DNA from: RGIG2945 sp045540355
GTDB taxonomy: Bacteria; Bacillota; Clostridia; Oscillospirales; Acutalibacteraceae
Assembly: GCA_045540355.1 (NCBI GenBank)
Contig: JAZQHB010000097.1
Location: forward strand, 62,001 to 126,000
Direction of reading: 5' to 3'
DNA length: 64,000 nucleotides
Position 1 is the stretch's first letter, and each line of letters opens with the position of its first letter. Made by a program: the position numbers and the translations under genes. Positions 50,289 to 59,855 of the stretch are shown here, piece after piece. The notes under the pieces are model-generated. The model ran no database searches, had not been told where the DNA came from, and saw only the letters and a list, made by a program, of their open reading frames with translations.

Positions 50289-50317
50289 TTGATTAAAAGC
50301 AGACTTTAATGTATAAT
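50289..50317 (+). promoter_or_regulatory. Promoter of glycosyltransferase pair
   Basis: TTGATT (50289-50294), 17-base spacer, TATAAT (50312-50317). Confidence 0.8.
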
Positions 50318-50348
50318 GTATTCATTATGATTGAATGGGGCGGTCGTT

Positions 50349-51386
50349 ATGTATAAATTCGGAATTATCGGAAGCTTCAACAAAGATGCGGCAACTGACG
50401 GTCAGACCGTCAAAACCTTGGAGCTCGTGAAAGCTTTCAAAGATAAATACGGAGATGACAACATCGGCGAATACAGCTATCATGCCGTCAAGAGCAATCC
50501 TCTGAAGCTCGGCTTGCTTATTCTTTCCGCTTTGAAAAATTCCGATAAGCTTGTACTCATTCTTCGCGGTGATGCTATGAGGACACTTGTCAGGATTATT
50601 TCTGCAATGAATGTGTTTTACAAGAGAGGGCTGCACTTCATTTTAGTCGGCGGTGCACTTTATGACACACTTGATAAAAACCCTGATCTCATACCCCTTG
50701 CAAAAAAGATAAAAACTTTCTTCGTTGAAACAGACATTTTAAAAGATAAGCTTTTGTCGTTGGGTCTTGAGAATGTTTATATGCTTTCGAATTTCAAATA
50801 CATCAAGCTTTTCAAAAAAGAAGAACTGCCCGAAATTTCTCACCCTTTGAAGCTTGTTTTCCTTTCTCGTGTTACCGCTTTAAAAGGTGTTGCGGAAGCA
50901 GTTGAAATCATCAAAAAAATCAACTCCGAAAAAGAAGTGTTTTCTCTTGATATTTACGGTCCGATTGATGAAAACTTTTCAGAAGAATTTGATTCACTTT
51001 TAAAAACTTCACCGCCATACATTCAGTACAAAGGCGTTATAAGTGCGTGGGAATCATCCGAAATTCTCCACAATTATTTTCTCCAGCTTTTCCCCACTCG
51101 TTGTCAGACAGAGGGGCACCCCGCATCTGTTATTGATTCATTTTTTGCGGGACTTCCAATTCTTGCGGCGAGGTGGCATTACTGCTCGGAAATGATAAAA
51201 GAAAACGAAGTCGGTTTGTCTTATGAATTTGATAACTTCGAGGAGTTTGAAAAAATTCTCCGTGAGTGTGCCGAAAATCCCGAAAAAATTTCCGCAATGA
51301 GAGTTAACTGTCTGAAAGAAGCAGAAAAATATTTGCCGTCAAAAGTTACTGAAAATCTTTTCGGAATTCTGGAGGGCAAGAAATGA
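50349..51386 (+). CDS. GT4-like glycosyltransferase 1
   Basis: A 345-aa GT-B-fold enzyme that would transfer a sugar from a nucleotide donor. The N-terminal FGIIGSFNKDAATDGQTVKT forms the acceptor-side loop. The C-terminal half has KLVFLSRVTALKGV, DIYGPID and the donor-site motif TEGHPASVIDSFFAGLP, a variant of the GT4 E-x7-E. The start is ATG at 50349 with a weak GGGGCGG site; a TTG 18 bases earlier is possible. It overlaps the next glycosyltransferase by four bases (ATGA), so the two work in one pathway, probably polysaccharide or glycolipid. Confidence 0.82.
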   Translation: MYKFGIIGSFNKDAATDGQTVKTLELVKAFKDKYGDDNIGEYSYHAVKSNPLKLGLLILSALKNSDKLVLILRGDAMRTLVRIISAMNVFYKRGLHFILVGGALYDTLDKNPDLIPLAKKIKTFFVETDILKDKLLSLGLENVYMLSNFKYIKLFKKEELPEISHPLKLVFLSRVTALKGVAEAVEIIKKINSEKEVFSLDIYGPIDENFSEEFDSLLKTSPPYIQYKGVISAWESSEILHNYFLQLFPTRCQTEGHPASVIDSFFAGLPILAARWHYCSEMIKENEVGLSYEFDNFEEFEKILRECAENPEKISAMRVNCLKEAEKYLPSKVTENLFGILEGKK

Positions 51387-52540
51387 AAAATATAGTCTTT
51401 GTTACCCCCGATTTAAAAAGCGGCGGCAGCGAAAGAGCCGCTGCAAATCTGACTTATCTTTTAAAAGATAAATGTAAAATTTTTTATGTTGTTTTTGATT
51501 CCGACGATATCAGCTACGAAATAAATGCAGAACTGATTGACTTGAATGTACCTGCAAGTCCGTCAATTATCAAAAAAATTCTCAACACTTTCAAACGAGC
51601 AAACGGAATCAGAAAAGTGGTTAAAGAAAAAAATGTCGATACGGTTGTGTCGTTTACATCAATCGCAAACAGGGCAGTCCGTTTTGCAAATCTTAAATGC
51701 AGAACAATCGGTGCTTGCCGCGGGTTTGAGCATCTGAAGCTTCACCCCGAGGAATATAAAAAGATGCTTGATTCGGGTGCCGATTTACTTTTCAATTCAA
51801 AAGAAGCCGCAGAGTTTTTTGAGAACAAATACGGAAAGCAGGAAAAAATCTCCGTCATCGAAAATGCGATTGATTTTGAAAACATTATTAAAAAATCCGA
51901 TGAAAAAATTGATGAAAAATTCAGAGAGTTTTTTGACACACACAGAGTGATTTCCAATGTCGGAATTTTCAGTCGACACAAGGGTCATTGGGATTTACTC
52001 AAGAGCTTTGAAATTATAAAAGAAAAAATTCCCGATGCGGGACTTGTTATTGTCGGGCACAGAGGACTTCTTGAAAACGATATTAAAGATATGGTAATCC
52101 GCAATAAATTTGCAGACGATATTTTACTTGTCGGCTATCAGGAAAATCCGTTCAAGTTTGTAAAAAATTCGGAGGTTTTTGCACTCTCATCGGTGAGCGA
52201 AGGTTTCCCGAATGTTTTGCTTGAAGCAATGGCGGTTGAAGTACCGTGTGTTTCTGCCGCTTGCAAAACGGGTCCGAGAGAAATTATGTCAAGTAAAAAT
52301 CTCGGTGAAATCGAGAACGATTTTGTTATTGCAGAAAACGGCATACTTACTCCCGCATTTGAAGAAAAACCCGATTTTGATTACAATAATAAAAACAAAA
52401 AGCATCAGATTTTTGCAGATGCAATTATAAAAATGATGAACGATAGCGAGCTCAAAAAATCTTGCACAAAAAATGCAAAAGAAAGAGTAAAACAAAACTC
52501 ATTTGATGCAATCGGACAGAAATATTTTGATTATCTCTAA
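51383..52540 (+). CDS. GT4-family glycosyltransferase 2
   Basis: A 385-aa GT-B glycosyltransferase. The opening TPDLKSGGSERAAANL is the glycine loop of GT4 enzymes; VGIFSRHKGHWDLLKSF and the donor motif SEGFPNVLLEAMA (E-x7-E) complete the active site. It has no membrane segment and acts on the inner face. Translation is coupled to the preceding transferase. No flippase or polymerase gene is near, so the product is unknown. Confidence 0.88.
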   Translation: MKNIVFVTPDLKSGGSERAAANLTYLLKDKCKIFYVVFDSDDISYEINAELIDLNVPASPSIIKKILNTFKRANGIRKVVKEKNVDTVVSFTSIANRAVRFANLKCRTIGACRGFEHLKLHPEEYKKMLDSGADLLFNSKEAAEFFENKYGKQEKISVIENAIDFENIIKKSDEKIDEKFREFFDTHRVISNVGIFSRHKGHWDLLKSFEIIKEKIPDAGLVIVGHRGLLENDIKDMVIRNKFADDILLVGYQENPFKFVKNSEVFALSSVSEGFPNVLLEAMAVEVPCVSAACKTGPREIMSSKNLGEIENDFVIAENGILTPAFEEKPDFDYNNKNKKHQIFADAIIKMMNDSELKKSCTKNAKERVKQNSFDAIGQKYFDYL

Positions 52541-52560
52541 TTCAACTGAACTAATGCACA

Positions 52561-52590
52561 AAAAAATCAGGGATTGCTCCCTGATTTTTT
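52561..52590. terminator. Bidirectional terminator
   Basis: AAAAAATCAGGGA (52561-52573), loop TTGC, TCCCTGATTTTTT (52578-52590). It separates convergent genes. A nearly identical hairpin lies at 55877-55898. Confidence 0.9.
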
Positions 52591-53647
52591 ATTTTATTAT
52601 TTTTTCAACATACGCCGAGGTCATAACCCGAAGCGTTGCGGCGTAGTTCATTGTAAAGCTTAAAACATCGCCGACCTTGTAGTCCTTCTCACCGTCGGTG
52701 ACATCTAAAATAATATAGTCACTGCTGCCGTCAAGAACGATTATACCCTTATCCGTCGGGGTAAGTCCCGAGAGCGAAACATCTTGTTTTCCTATCGCGA
52801 TCAGTGCTCGTTTTCTGATTCCGCGGTCAACAATTTTTGTTTCTTCGCCGAAAGAGTTTGTATATCTTGTTCCTCTGGGAACGGACGGTTTATCTCTGAC
52901 CTCAACTATCTGTGCATTGAGTATAAAATTATCTCTGTTGAAGTTTTCAAGCGGTTCTTCAAAGCACGGAATGTTACCGAGAAAAATCGACTCACCCATT
53001 CTGAGATTATTTATTTTCTTCGGAAGTCTGCCGCTTAAAAGTAACTTTAAATTGCCCGAATTTCCGCCGGAGATTACGGGTAATTTTATTTTGAATTTTT
53101 CTTCGATTTCTTCCGCAAGAAATTGAAGCTCTGCCATGTTTTCTTCGGTAGGAATTACACCTCCGTAGCAACAAAGATTTACTCCGATTCCGTAAACAAT
53201 AATATTTTCAAGCGTCAATGCTTTTTCGATTATTTCAAAAAGCTCTTCCTTGTCGCAACCCTCACGCAAATCGCCCAATTCATACATCAAAATAATCTTG
53301 TGCTTTTTTCCGAGCTTTTTTGCCGCTTCATTTAGTGCTTTTATTGTCGTCCATTCGCTGTTGAGGCTGACATCAATAAGCTTTACAACATCGTCAATTT
53401 CCGACATCATCGGCTGACGGATAAACCACTTTTCGCAAGGGATATTCTTATAGCTTTTTACATTTTCCATTCGTGATTCGCAGATGCAATCAACGCCGTT
53501 TTCTGCCAGCTTTTCGGTGATTTCGGGACAATCGGAAATAAGCTTTGTAACAACGCTCAGCTTTATGCCGTAGGTGTTACAAAGTTCTTTCATCTTATTC
53601 GCATTTTCAACAATTCTGTCCGTGAAAATTTCAACATTAGGATACAT
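52589..53647 (-). CDS. Alanine/ornithine racemase-family PLP enzyme
   Basis: A 352-aa fold-III PLP enzyme of the Orr/YhfX group, which racemises amino acids such as ornithine or alanine. The PLP lysine is in SVVTKLISD (Lys35). Other features are YELGDLREGC, GGNSGNLKLL and LRMGESIFLG, typical of this branch. It begins two bases after the GatD-like gene, so it belongs to the murT operon. A D-amino acid made here could feed peptidoglycan stem or cross-bridge synthesis, which is inference from position. Confidence 0.87.
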   Translation of the reverse strand: MYPNVEIFTDRIVENANKMKELCNTYGIKLSVVTKLISDCPEITEKLAENGVDCICESRMENVKSYKNIPCEKWFIRQPMMSEIDDVVKLIDVSLNSEWTTIKALNEAAKKLGKKHKIILMYELGDLREGCDKEELFEIIEKALTLENIIVYGIGVNLCCYGGVIPTEENMAELQFLAEEIEEKFKIKLPVISGGNSGNLKLLLSGRLPKKINNLRMGESIFLGNIPCFEEPLENFNRDNFILNAQIVEVRDKPSVPRGTRYTNSFGEETKIVDRGIRKRALIAIGKQDVSLSGLTPTDKGIIVLDGSSDYIILDVTDGEKDYKVGDVLSFTMNYAATLRVMTSAYVEKIIK

Positions 53648-53649
53648 TG

Positions 53650-54387
53650 TTATTCCTGCTTTTCTTTTATAAATCTTTTGATGCAGACCGCCGATTTTCT
53701 TTCAAGGTCGAAGTCAAGTTCTTTCTTTTCAACCGCAATATTTTTTGTAGCCATTGCGGTCTTTATAAGTGCCTGTGCAAACCACGGATTTTTTACAAGC
53801 ATAGGACCGAGACAATTTGTGAAGATAACATTTTTATAAACTGCACCCTCGTTTTTATCCTTACCGTTGTTACCCTTACCGTAAATGAGTTTGCCCAAAG
53901 ATTTTGCAGATTTGAGTGTTGTATCAACCATTGAAATCTGCGTGCCGATAACTTCATCTGCGGTGTAGTGCTCAAGATTGAAGTGAATATCGTCACCGTA
54001 GATAAATTCAACCTCATCACAATCCATATCAAGGTAACCTAAACCGTTGATAACTTCGCCGCTTTGTCTTGTAAGCTTGTTTGCAAAAGCTGCACCGGTT
54101 GCACCGACAAGAATAACCATCTTGCCGCTTTCAACATATTTTTTCAATTCGTCTGCCTGTCTGCCGAGTGCTTCAATGATTCCCTTGACAGATTTAATTT
54201 CACCGACATTGAAAAAGAGAATATCGGAGTTTTCAAAATCGACCTTCTGCTCAAAGTTTTCCACTCTTGTGATTACAGGCTCAAGTGACATTTCTTCGGC
54301 AACCTTTTTAAGTGCCATAAGATTGCCTCTGTCGCCGTGGAGATTAAGAATATCGGGGTACATCCAGGATATATTTAACTTTTCCAT
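53650..54387 (-). CDS. GatD-like glutamine amidotransferase lacking catalytic residues
   Basis: A 245-aa CobQ/GatD-type class I amidotransferase. In active GatD a cysteine in the CGGYQ loop strips ammonia from glutamine for MurT. Aligned by eye with S. aureus GatD, that loop here reads VGATGAAF (94-101): the cysteine position is Ala96, and the glutamine is also lost. The conserved histidine of LHGPxLPKN is Leu193 in CLGPMLVKN. The fold signatures around these sites remain (GDRGN, GLGYLD, KNP). The ATG at 54387 has GGAGAG upstream and overlaps the murT stop by one base. It is likely structural or ammonia-independent. Confidence 0.75.
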   Translation of the reverse strand: MEKLNISWMYPDILNLHGDRGNLMALKKVAEEMSLEPVITRVENFEQKVDFENSDILFFNVGEIKSVKGIIEALGRQADELKKYVESGKMVILVGATGAAFANKLTRQSGEVINGLGYLDMDCDEVEFIYGDDIHFNLEHYTADEVIGTQISMVDTTLKSAKSLGKLIYGKGNNGKDKNEGAVYKNVIFTNCLGPMLVKNPWFAQALIKTAMATKNIAVEKKELDFDLERKSAVCIKRFIKEKQE

Positions 54388-55742
54388 TATTCTCTCTCCT
54401 TTATCCATTTATCAAGCTCGTTATATTTTTTAAGCCATGTGATGAGATATACATTGTCGATATCCCACTTTGCAAGCTCACCCATAATTGCATCGTTGTC
54501 GTCATTGGGAAGTATTGTGATTTTATCCTTTGAGATGCCGCCGTAGAGTAATCTGTTTGCAGTATCATAAGCAACTGCCTCGGAGAAGCAGATATAGTGC
54601 TCGATATCCGAAGCTTCAAGTCTGCTCACATCAACATCAAAGGCATAGAAAGTATTTGTGTAATAGGGGTCAAAGTCTTTTAATTCTTCAAGACCTAAAA
54701 GCATAACCTTTTTGCGTTTGTCGGAAATAATATAGTCAAATGCGGTCTGCAGGGTTTCGGGATTTTCCTGCTTGATTCTGATGTATTTGATTTCTTTTGT
54801 TTTGTAGTTGAGTGTTTCCATTCTGCCGCTTATGTTTTTGAAAGTGGAGAATGCATGCTGAAGCTGGTCATCTGTAAAACCGAACTGTCTGCAAAGTGCA
54901 ATTGCAAGAGCGTAGTTATAATAAAAAAACGGCTCGCGGTTGTTTACCTTAAACTGTTTACCGTCAACGGTAAATGTACCGTTTTCAAAATCATTATCCC
55001 TGAGATATACATCGGGATTTTTTCCGCTTGCAAAATCACAGGCTGTGCATGAGAAATGACCGACATTATCAACATTATAGTAATCAAATTTAATATTGTT
55101 TCCGCAAAGAGGACAAGGGAGAGAAACATCGAAGAAAGAATTTTTCTCAAATGATTTTGAGTTTCTTTCAAGTCCGTAATATGTGACCTTTGAAACAAAT
55201 TTTTCAAGCGATTTTACACGGGGCTCTTCGTTGTTAAGATACAAGTGTGTGTCACCGCTGACTACTTTCTTTATCTTCTGATAAATGTAGTCGGGCTCAC
55301 CGTTTCGTTGCACCTGGTCTTTCTGAATGTTTGTGATACAAACATGCTTTGCGGGAAGATATGCATAGATATACTGAAGGTATCTTTCGTCAACCTCCAT
55401 AACAAGATACTCACCCTTAACTTTACCGAAAAGAGTTGAGCTGTTGAGCAATGCAGTCGCAACACCACCCATAAGATTAGCACCCTCAAGGTTAGAAATA
55501 ACCTTTTTGCCGTTACTTCTCAAGGTGTGAACAATCATATTATTGGTGGTTGATTTACCGTTTGTGCCCGTGATGAAAATAACCTTATTAAGGTCGATGC
55601 CTTTGAATTGCTTTATAAAATCCTTCTGAATTTTACAAGCAATCGCACCGGGTTTGTTTGTGCCGCCGTTTTTTACAAGCTTGCAGAAAAGCGATGCTGC
55701 CTTGCCTGCCCATAATGCGGGTAAAAATTTTAAACTACTCAT
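54387..55742 (-). CDS. murT: MurT-like Mur ligase
   Basis: A 451-aa ligase of the MurT group, which amidates the D-glutamate of lipid II with GatD. The ATP loop TGTNGKSTT (residues 58-66), EGANLMGGVATALL, ITNIQKDQ and a Cys4 zinc ribbon (Cys210, 213, 232, 235) are all MurT features; the C-terminal DUF1727 region contains YAFDVDVSRL. It is first in the operon murT, gatD-like, racemase, with a consensus promoter. Because the partner has lost its glutaminase residues, the ammonia source here is uncertain. Confidence 0.88.
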   Translation of the reverse strand: MSSLKFLPALWAGKAASLFCKLVKNGGTNKPGAIACKIQKDFIKQFKGIDLNKVIFITGTNGKSTTNNMIVHTLRSNGKKVISNLEGANLMGGVATALLNSSTLFGKVKGEYLVMEVDERYLQYIYAYLPAKHVCITNIQKDQVQRNGEPDYIYQKIKKVVSGDTHLYLNNEEPRVKSLEKFVSKVTYYGLERNSKSFEKNSFFDVSLPCPLCGNNIKFDYYNVDNVGHFSCTACDFASGKNPDVYLRDNDFENGTFTVDGKQFKVNNREPFFYYNYALAIALCRQFGFTDDQLQHAFSTFKNISGRMETLNYKTKEIKYIRIKQENPETLQTAFDYIISDKRKKVMLLGLEELKDFDPYYTNTFYAFDVDVSRLEASDIEHYICFSEAVAYDTANRLLYGGISKDKITILPNDDNDAIMGELAKWDIDNVYLITWLKKYNELDKWIKERE

Positions 55743-55793
55743 TTTTTCTGTCCTTTTCGTTTTGATTTTATTATTCCCTTAAACTAACTACAA

Positions 55794-55822
55794 ATTATAC
55801 CATAATACACACTTGATTTCAA
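55794..55822 (-). promoter_or_regulatory. Promoter of murT operon
   Basis: Minus strand TTGAAA (55822-55817), 17-base spacer, TATAAT (55799-55794). Confidence 0.85.
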
Positions 55823-55871
55823 CAAAATTAAACATAAACTTTCAGCGACAGTTTTTCAAAGATTACCCCAA

Positions 55872-55898
55872 CAAAAAATCAGGGATTTCTCCCTGATT
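55872..55898 (-). terminator. Terminator after beta-propeller gene
   Basis: AATCAGGGA (55877-55885), loop TTTC, TCCCTGATT (55890-55898); minus strand continues TTTTTTG. Confidence 0.88.
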
Positions 55899-55900
55899 CT

Positions 55901-57718
55901 TTAGCTGATTTTTATTCCGTGTATTGCAGAACGAGTTCCTAAAATAATATTGTTTTCAAAAACAACCGGCGAGGATTCTATTGTACCTGCAAGGTTTATA
56001 TCGTGGATTGTATCACCTGTTTTCGGGTCGAGCAGATAAAGTGTTCCCTGTGCTACGCCCGAAAGAACATAAGCTTTGCCGTCTTCTGTATAAATCGCCG
56101 TCGGTGAGCTCCACGCATACGAATACATATCTTTCTGCCATACAGTTTTGCCTGTCTTTGTATCAAGTGCGACAAGTATACCTGCACCGCTGTAATTCGT
56201 CTTGCCGACGGGATAGATTATAAGACCTTCTAAGTCAGTACCCTTTTTGCCGATAATCGGTGAGCCTAAAATGCCGCCTGATACCTCACTGTCTTTTGCT
56301 ATTCTTTCGTATTTCTGCTCCCATACAATCTTACCGCTTTCAGCGTCAATCTTGAAGATATAAGAGTTGCCGCCGCCGTATTCCATCGAAGTTCCGATAT
56401 AAATATAACCCTTGCCGTCATCACCCCACTCAAATGCGGGTGTTGCGTTGATATCGTCACGGACATCCTGAGCCCATATCAGCTCCATTGTATTCGCGTT
56501 TATGCAGAAAAGCATTCCGCCGTTGTCTGCCATATAGAGATACTCTCCTACTGCGACAATACTGCTTTCAAATCCGAGTGTTCTGCCGAGGCTTGTTGTA
56601 TAACGAGCCTTTGCGACATTTTTCGGGTCAACGGAAATTGTTCCTGCTTTTTTATCGTATTTCGTATTGAGCTTGATGGTGTAAATAACACCGTTTTCAC
56701 CGCCCCATACAAGTGTATCTGCATCTGCACATACTAAAGGTGAACTGTCAAATGCTCCCCAACCGCGATAGTTGAATGAATCCGAACCGGACTGCTCATA
56801 CAAAATTTTTCCGTCAATTAGGTTTACTATATGTATTCCCGGGGATCTTCCGCCGTTATAAAGACCCGAGCCGAGATACAAAAGCGGATAACCTCTCGGG
56901 TCAAGAGCACCTGCACCCTTGAAATTCATACCGACTCTTAGAGAATCACGGGTAGGAGTTCCGTCTTCTAAATCAATGAAATATACATTTCCGTCGAGTG
57001 TGGCATAGATAGCCTCAACCAGTCCGTCCTTTGCCTTCTTCTCGGGATAGATGTTCATAAGATTTTTGGTTTCGTTATCCCAACGGACTACCAAGGGTTG
57101 TCCTGTCCAACCGCAGCCGCCCCAACCGCCGAGACTTCCGACAGATTTTGTCCATATATTTTCAAGAGTTTTATTTTCAACAACAGATGTTCCGTAAGTC
57201 GCACCTGTGCGGTAATTGCTTCCTCTGAAAGTTACGATACCCTCGACCTGAGCATATTTACTTCCTGCACCAAAGTCAATTTTTTCTTCTCTCTTGAAGT
57301 CGTCGGTAATTTCACCGTCACTTACCTGCCAGTTGATATTCCAATTGGAAGGCTTTGTTTCTTCAATTGCTTTCGGTTGGAGTGTATAAACAACCTCTTC
57401 TTCCTTTTCTTCCTCGGGTTGCTTGTCTTCCTCCTCAACAATCGGCTTGAATGTATCAACACTTACTTCAGGTTCCTCCACAAAATACACCTTGCTGCAA
57501 ACCAAAAGCAATCCGAGTGTCAGGCAAAGTATACTGTTAATTCTGTCAATAGCCGTGCGTCTTTGCTGTTTGTATGAAGCTCTGCGTACAATAAAACTCA
57601 CTATAAACAAAACAAAGAAAATGAGCACAACTACTAAAGCTATCAACACTTTACTGCCCGAAGTGTCAGCCCATAAAAGAGATTGTTGTATCAAATTTTT
57701 GGTAAAAAAAGCATTCAT
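55901..57718 (-). CDS. Membrane-anchored PQQ-type beta-propeller protein
   Basis: A 605-aa protein with two N-terminal transmembrane helices (about residues 22-44 and 62-78), an acidic linker (EEEDKQPEEEKEEE) and a large beta-propeller. Blades show the PQQ/BamB pattern: NTMELIWAQDV, ESGKIVWEQK, KTGKTVWQKD and KTGDTIHDI at strand ends. No PQQ-binding residues can be confirmed, so an enzyme role is doubtful; a scaffold at the cell surface is more likely. A weak GGGGG site precedes the ATG. It is next to, but separate from, the murT operon. Confidence 0.82.
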   Translation of the reverse strand: MNAFFTKNLIQQSLLWADTSGSKVLIALVVVLIFFVLFIVSFIVRRASYKQQRRTAIDRINSILCLTLGLLLVCSKVYFVEEPEVSVDTFKPIVEEEDKQPEEEKEEEVVYTLQPKAIEETKPSNWNINWQVSDGEITDDFKREEKIDFGAGSKYAQVEGIVTFRGSNYRTGATYGTSVVENKTLENIWTKSVGSLGGWGGCGWTGQPLVVRWDNETKNLMNIYPEKKAKDGLVEAIYATLDGNVYFIDLEDGTPTRDSLRVGMNFKGAGALDPRGYPLLYLGSGLYNGGRSPGIHIVNLIDGKILYEQSGSDSFNYRGWGAFDSSPLVCADADTLVWGGENGVIYTIKLNTKYDKKAGTISVDPKNVAKARYTTSLGRTLGFESSIVAVGEYLYMADNGGMLFCINANTMELIWAQDVRDDINATPAFEWGDDGKGYIYIGTSMEYGGGNSYIFKIDAESGKIVWEQKYERIAKDSEVSGGILGSPIIGKKGTDLEGLIIYPVGKTNYSGAGILVALDTKTGKTVWQKDMYSYAWSSPTAIYTEDGKAYVLSGVAQGTLYLLDPKTGDTIHDINLAGTIESSPVVFENNIILGTRSAIHGIKIS

Positions 57719-57750
57719 GGTGACATGCCCCCAAATTATCGTATACGGTC

Positions 57751-57779
57751 ATTCTATCATTTTATCCTCTTACAATCAA
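57751..57779 (-). promoter_or_regulatory. Promoter of beta-propeller gene
   Basis: Minus strand TTGATT (57779-57774), 17-base spacer, TAGAAT (57756-57751). Confidence 0.75.
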
Positions 57780-57858
57780 GAAATTTCTTATATTTTTTTG
57801 AAATTTAGTGATATCAGTCGAAAAATATATGGTCACTTTTACAAATATTTTTTTATTC

Positions 57859-57887
57859 TTGTTTTTTCGACATATCTATATTATAAT
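57859..57887 (+). promoter_or_regulatory. Promoter of Na/Pi symporter gene
   Basis: TTGTTT (57859-57864), 17-base spacer, TATAAT (57882-57887). Confidence 0.78.
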
Positions 57888-57925
57888 GAGTCTGATTAGG
57901 CAATTTGAAAATCAGGAGGGGTTTT

Positions 57926-59692
57926 ATGGACATCTTTATGATATTGGCTTTAATCGGCGGTCTTGCTCTTTTCCTTTACGGCATGGATTTGATGGGCGAC
58001 AGCCTGAAAAAATTAGCAGGCGGTAAGCTTGAATCAATTCTTGCAAGCCTTACATCTGCAAAATGGAAAGGCTTTCTGCTCGGCTTCATCGTAACTGCAG
58101 TTATTCAGTCATCATCAGCAACTACGGTCATGCTCGTCGGTTTTGTAAACTCGGGTATCATGAAGCTCGGTCAGACGCTCAGCATTATTATGGGTGCAAA
58201 TATCGGTACAACCGTTACAGCATGGCTGTTAAGTACCGCAGATATTGACGGTACGGCAACCTTTATTAAATTGCTCAAGCCCGATTCATGGACACCTATT
58301 CTTGCAATCATCGGACTGCTTTTGATTATGATGTCAAAAAAGGACAAGAGAAAGAATACAGGTGCAATTCTTATCGGTTTTGCAATATTGATGTTCGGTA
58401 TGGAAATGATGAGTGGTGCCGTTGAAGGCTTAAGAGATAACGAAGCTTTCACAAGTATTCTCACCATGTTCTCAAACCCGATTTTAGGTATTTTGGTCGG
58501 TACAATTTTTACCGCAATTATTCAGTCATCTTCGGCATCTGTCGGTGTCTTGCAGGCTCTTGCTTTGACCGGTACGATTCCTTTTTCAACTGCTATCCCC
58601 GTTATTCTCGGTCAGAATATCGGTACAACAATCACTCCGATTATTTCTTCATTAAGCGGCAACAGAGATTCCAAACGAGTTGCATTCTCCTGTCTTTATA
58701 TAAAGATGATAGGTGTTGTAATTGTTGCGGGCATCTTCTATGCACTCAACGCAATAATCGGCTTTGATTTTATGCAACCGGGACAGAATGTCGGTGCAAT
58801 GGAAATTGCTCTTATCCATACATTATTCAATATCCTTTCAACCGTAATTCTTCTTCCGTTTACAAAACTTATTGAAAAGCTTGCTTTCCTTACTTTCAAA
58901 ATCCAAAAAGAAGAACAGGAAGAAGCAGATGTATTTGCAACTCTTGACGAACGCTTCCTCGATGTTCCCGCTTTTGCGGTTGAAAAATGTAAGGCACTCG
59001 TTTGCGACATGGCAAGCATTTCCCTGAATTCATTCAAAAAAGCTACAACCCTCATAGAAAAATATGACCCCGCCATATTCAGCGAGGTTGAAAAGCTTGA
59101 AACAAAAGTCGATAAATATGAGGACAAAACAAGCACTTATCTCATAAAAATTGCAGAAAAGCAGATTTCTTCAAAGGACAGTAAAATTGTAACCGAGCTT
59201 TTGCATTGCATCGGCGACATCGAAAGAATCTCCGACCATGCACTCAATATCGCAGAAGCTGCAAAGGAAATCTTTGATAAGAATATCGACTTTTCAGATA
59301 AAGCTAAGTCAGACCTCAAAATTATTACAGATGCTGTTTCTGAAATTCTTATTCTTGCAACCGACGCACTCGTCAATGATGACCTCGACCTTGCAAAGAC
59401 GGTTGAACCGTTGGAGCAGGTTATCGATAATCTTAAGAGAAAAATCAAAGACGGACATATTTCCAGACTCAGACAGGGTGACTGTACTATGGAGCTCGGC
59501 TTCATTCTTTCAGATTTACTTACAAACTATGAGAGAATCGCTGACCATTGCTCAAATATCGCAGTTTGCTTCATAGAAATCTCAAACGATTCATTTGAAA
59601 CTCACGAATACCTCAACAGAATCAAATCCGGCGAGGAAGAAGACTTCAGCGAGTTATATGAATCATACAAACAAAAATATTATATTTCATAA
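57926..59692 (+). CDS. Na+/phosphate symporter with PhoU-like tail
   Basis: A 588-aa protein of the NptA/PNaS family importing phosphate with sodium. Two inverted PNaS repeats carry the signature QSSSATT (first half, AVIQSSSATTVMLVG) and QSSSASV (second half, AIIQSSSASVGVLQA). The cytosolic C-terminal 230 residues form a PhoU-like helical domain (LHCIGDIERISDHALNIAEAA; LLTNYERIADHCSNIAV). The ATG at 57926 follows AGGAGGGG. Single gene with its own promoter and a strong terminator. Confidence 0.93.
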   Translation: MDIFMILALIGGLALFLYGMDLMGDSLKKLAGGKLESILASLTSAKWKGFLLGFIVTAVIQSSSATTVMLVGFVNSGIMKLGQTLSIIMGANIGTTVTAWLLSTADIDGTATFIKLLKPDSWTPILAIIGLLLIMMSKKDKRKNTGAILIGFAILMFGMEMMSGAVEGLRDNEAFTSILTMFSNPILGILVGTIFTAIIQSSSASVGVLQALALTGTIPFSTAIPVILGQNIGTTITPIISSLSGNRDSKRVAFSCLYIKMIGVVIVAGIFYALNAIIGFDFMQPGQNVGAMEIALIHTLFNILSTVILLPFTKLIEKLAFLTFKIQKEEQEEADVFATLDERFLDVPAFAVEKCKALVCDMASISLNSFKKATTLIEKYDPAIFSEVEKLETKVDKYEDKTSTYLIKIAEKQISSKDSKIVTELLHCIGDIERISDHALNIAEAAKEIFDKNIDFSDKAKSDLKIITDAVSEILILATDALVNDDLDLAKTVEPLEQVIDNLKRKIKDGHISRLRQGDCTMELGFILSDLLTNYERIADHCSNIAVCFIEISNDSFETHEYLNRIKSGEEEDFSELYESYKQKYYIS

Positions 59693-59700
59693 AACAGAAA

Positions 59701-59739
59701 AACCGAAAAACCGTAGGCATTGCCTACGGTTTTTCGGTT
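59701..59739 (+). terminator. Terminator after Na/Pi symporter gene
   Basis: An 18-bp perfect stem with arms 59701-59718 and 59722-59739 around an ATT loop. The arms start AACCGAAAAACC and end GGTTTTTCGGTT. Confidence 0.85.
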
Positions 59740-59855
59740 AGGAAAGAGAAACTAATAAAAAGAAATGATGGAAAATTCTTTTAACATCTATGATTATATA
59801 CTACACTTTTGTCATAGTTCACACATAATTGTTAACAAATTGTAAACAACTTGTG

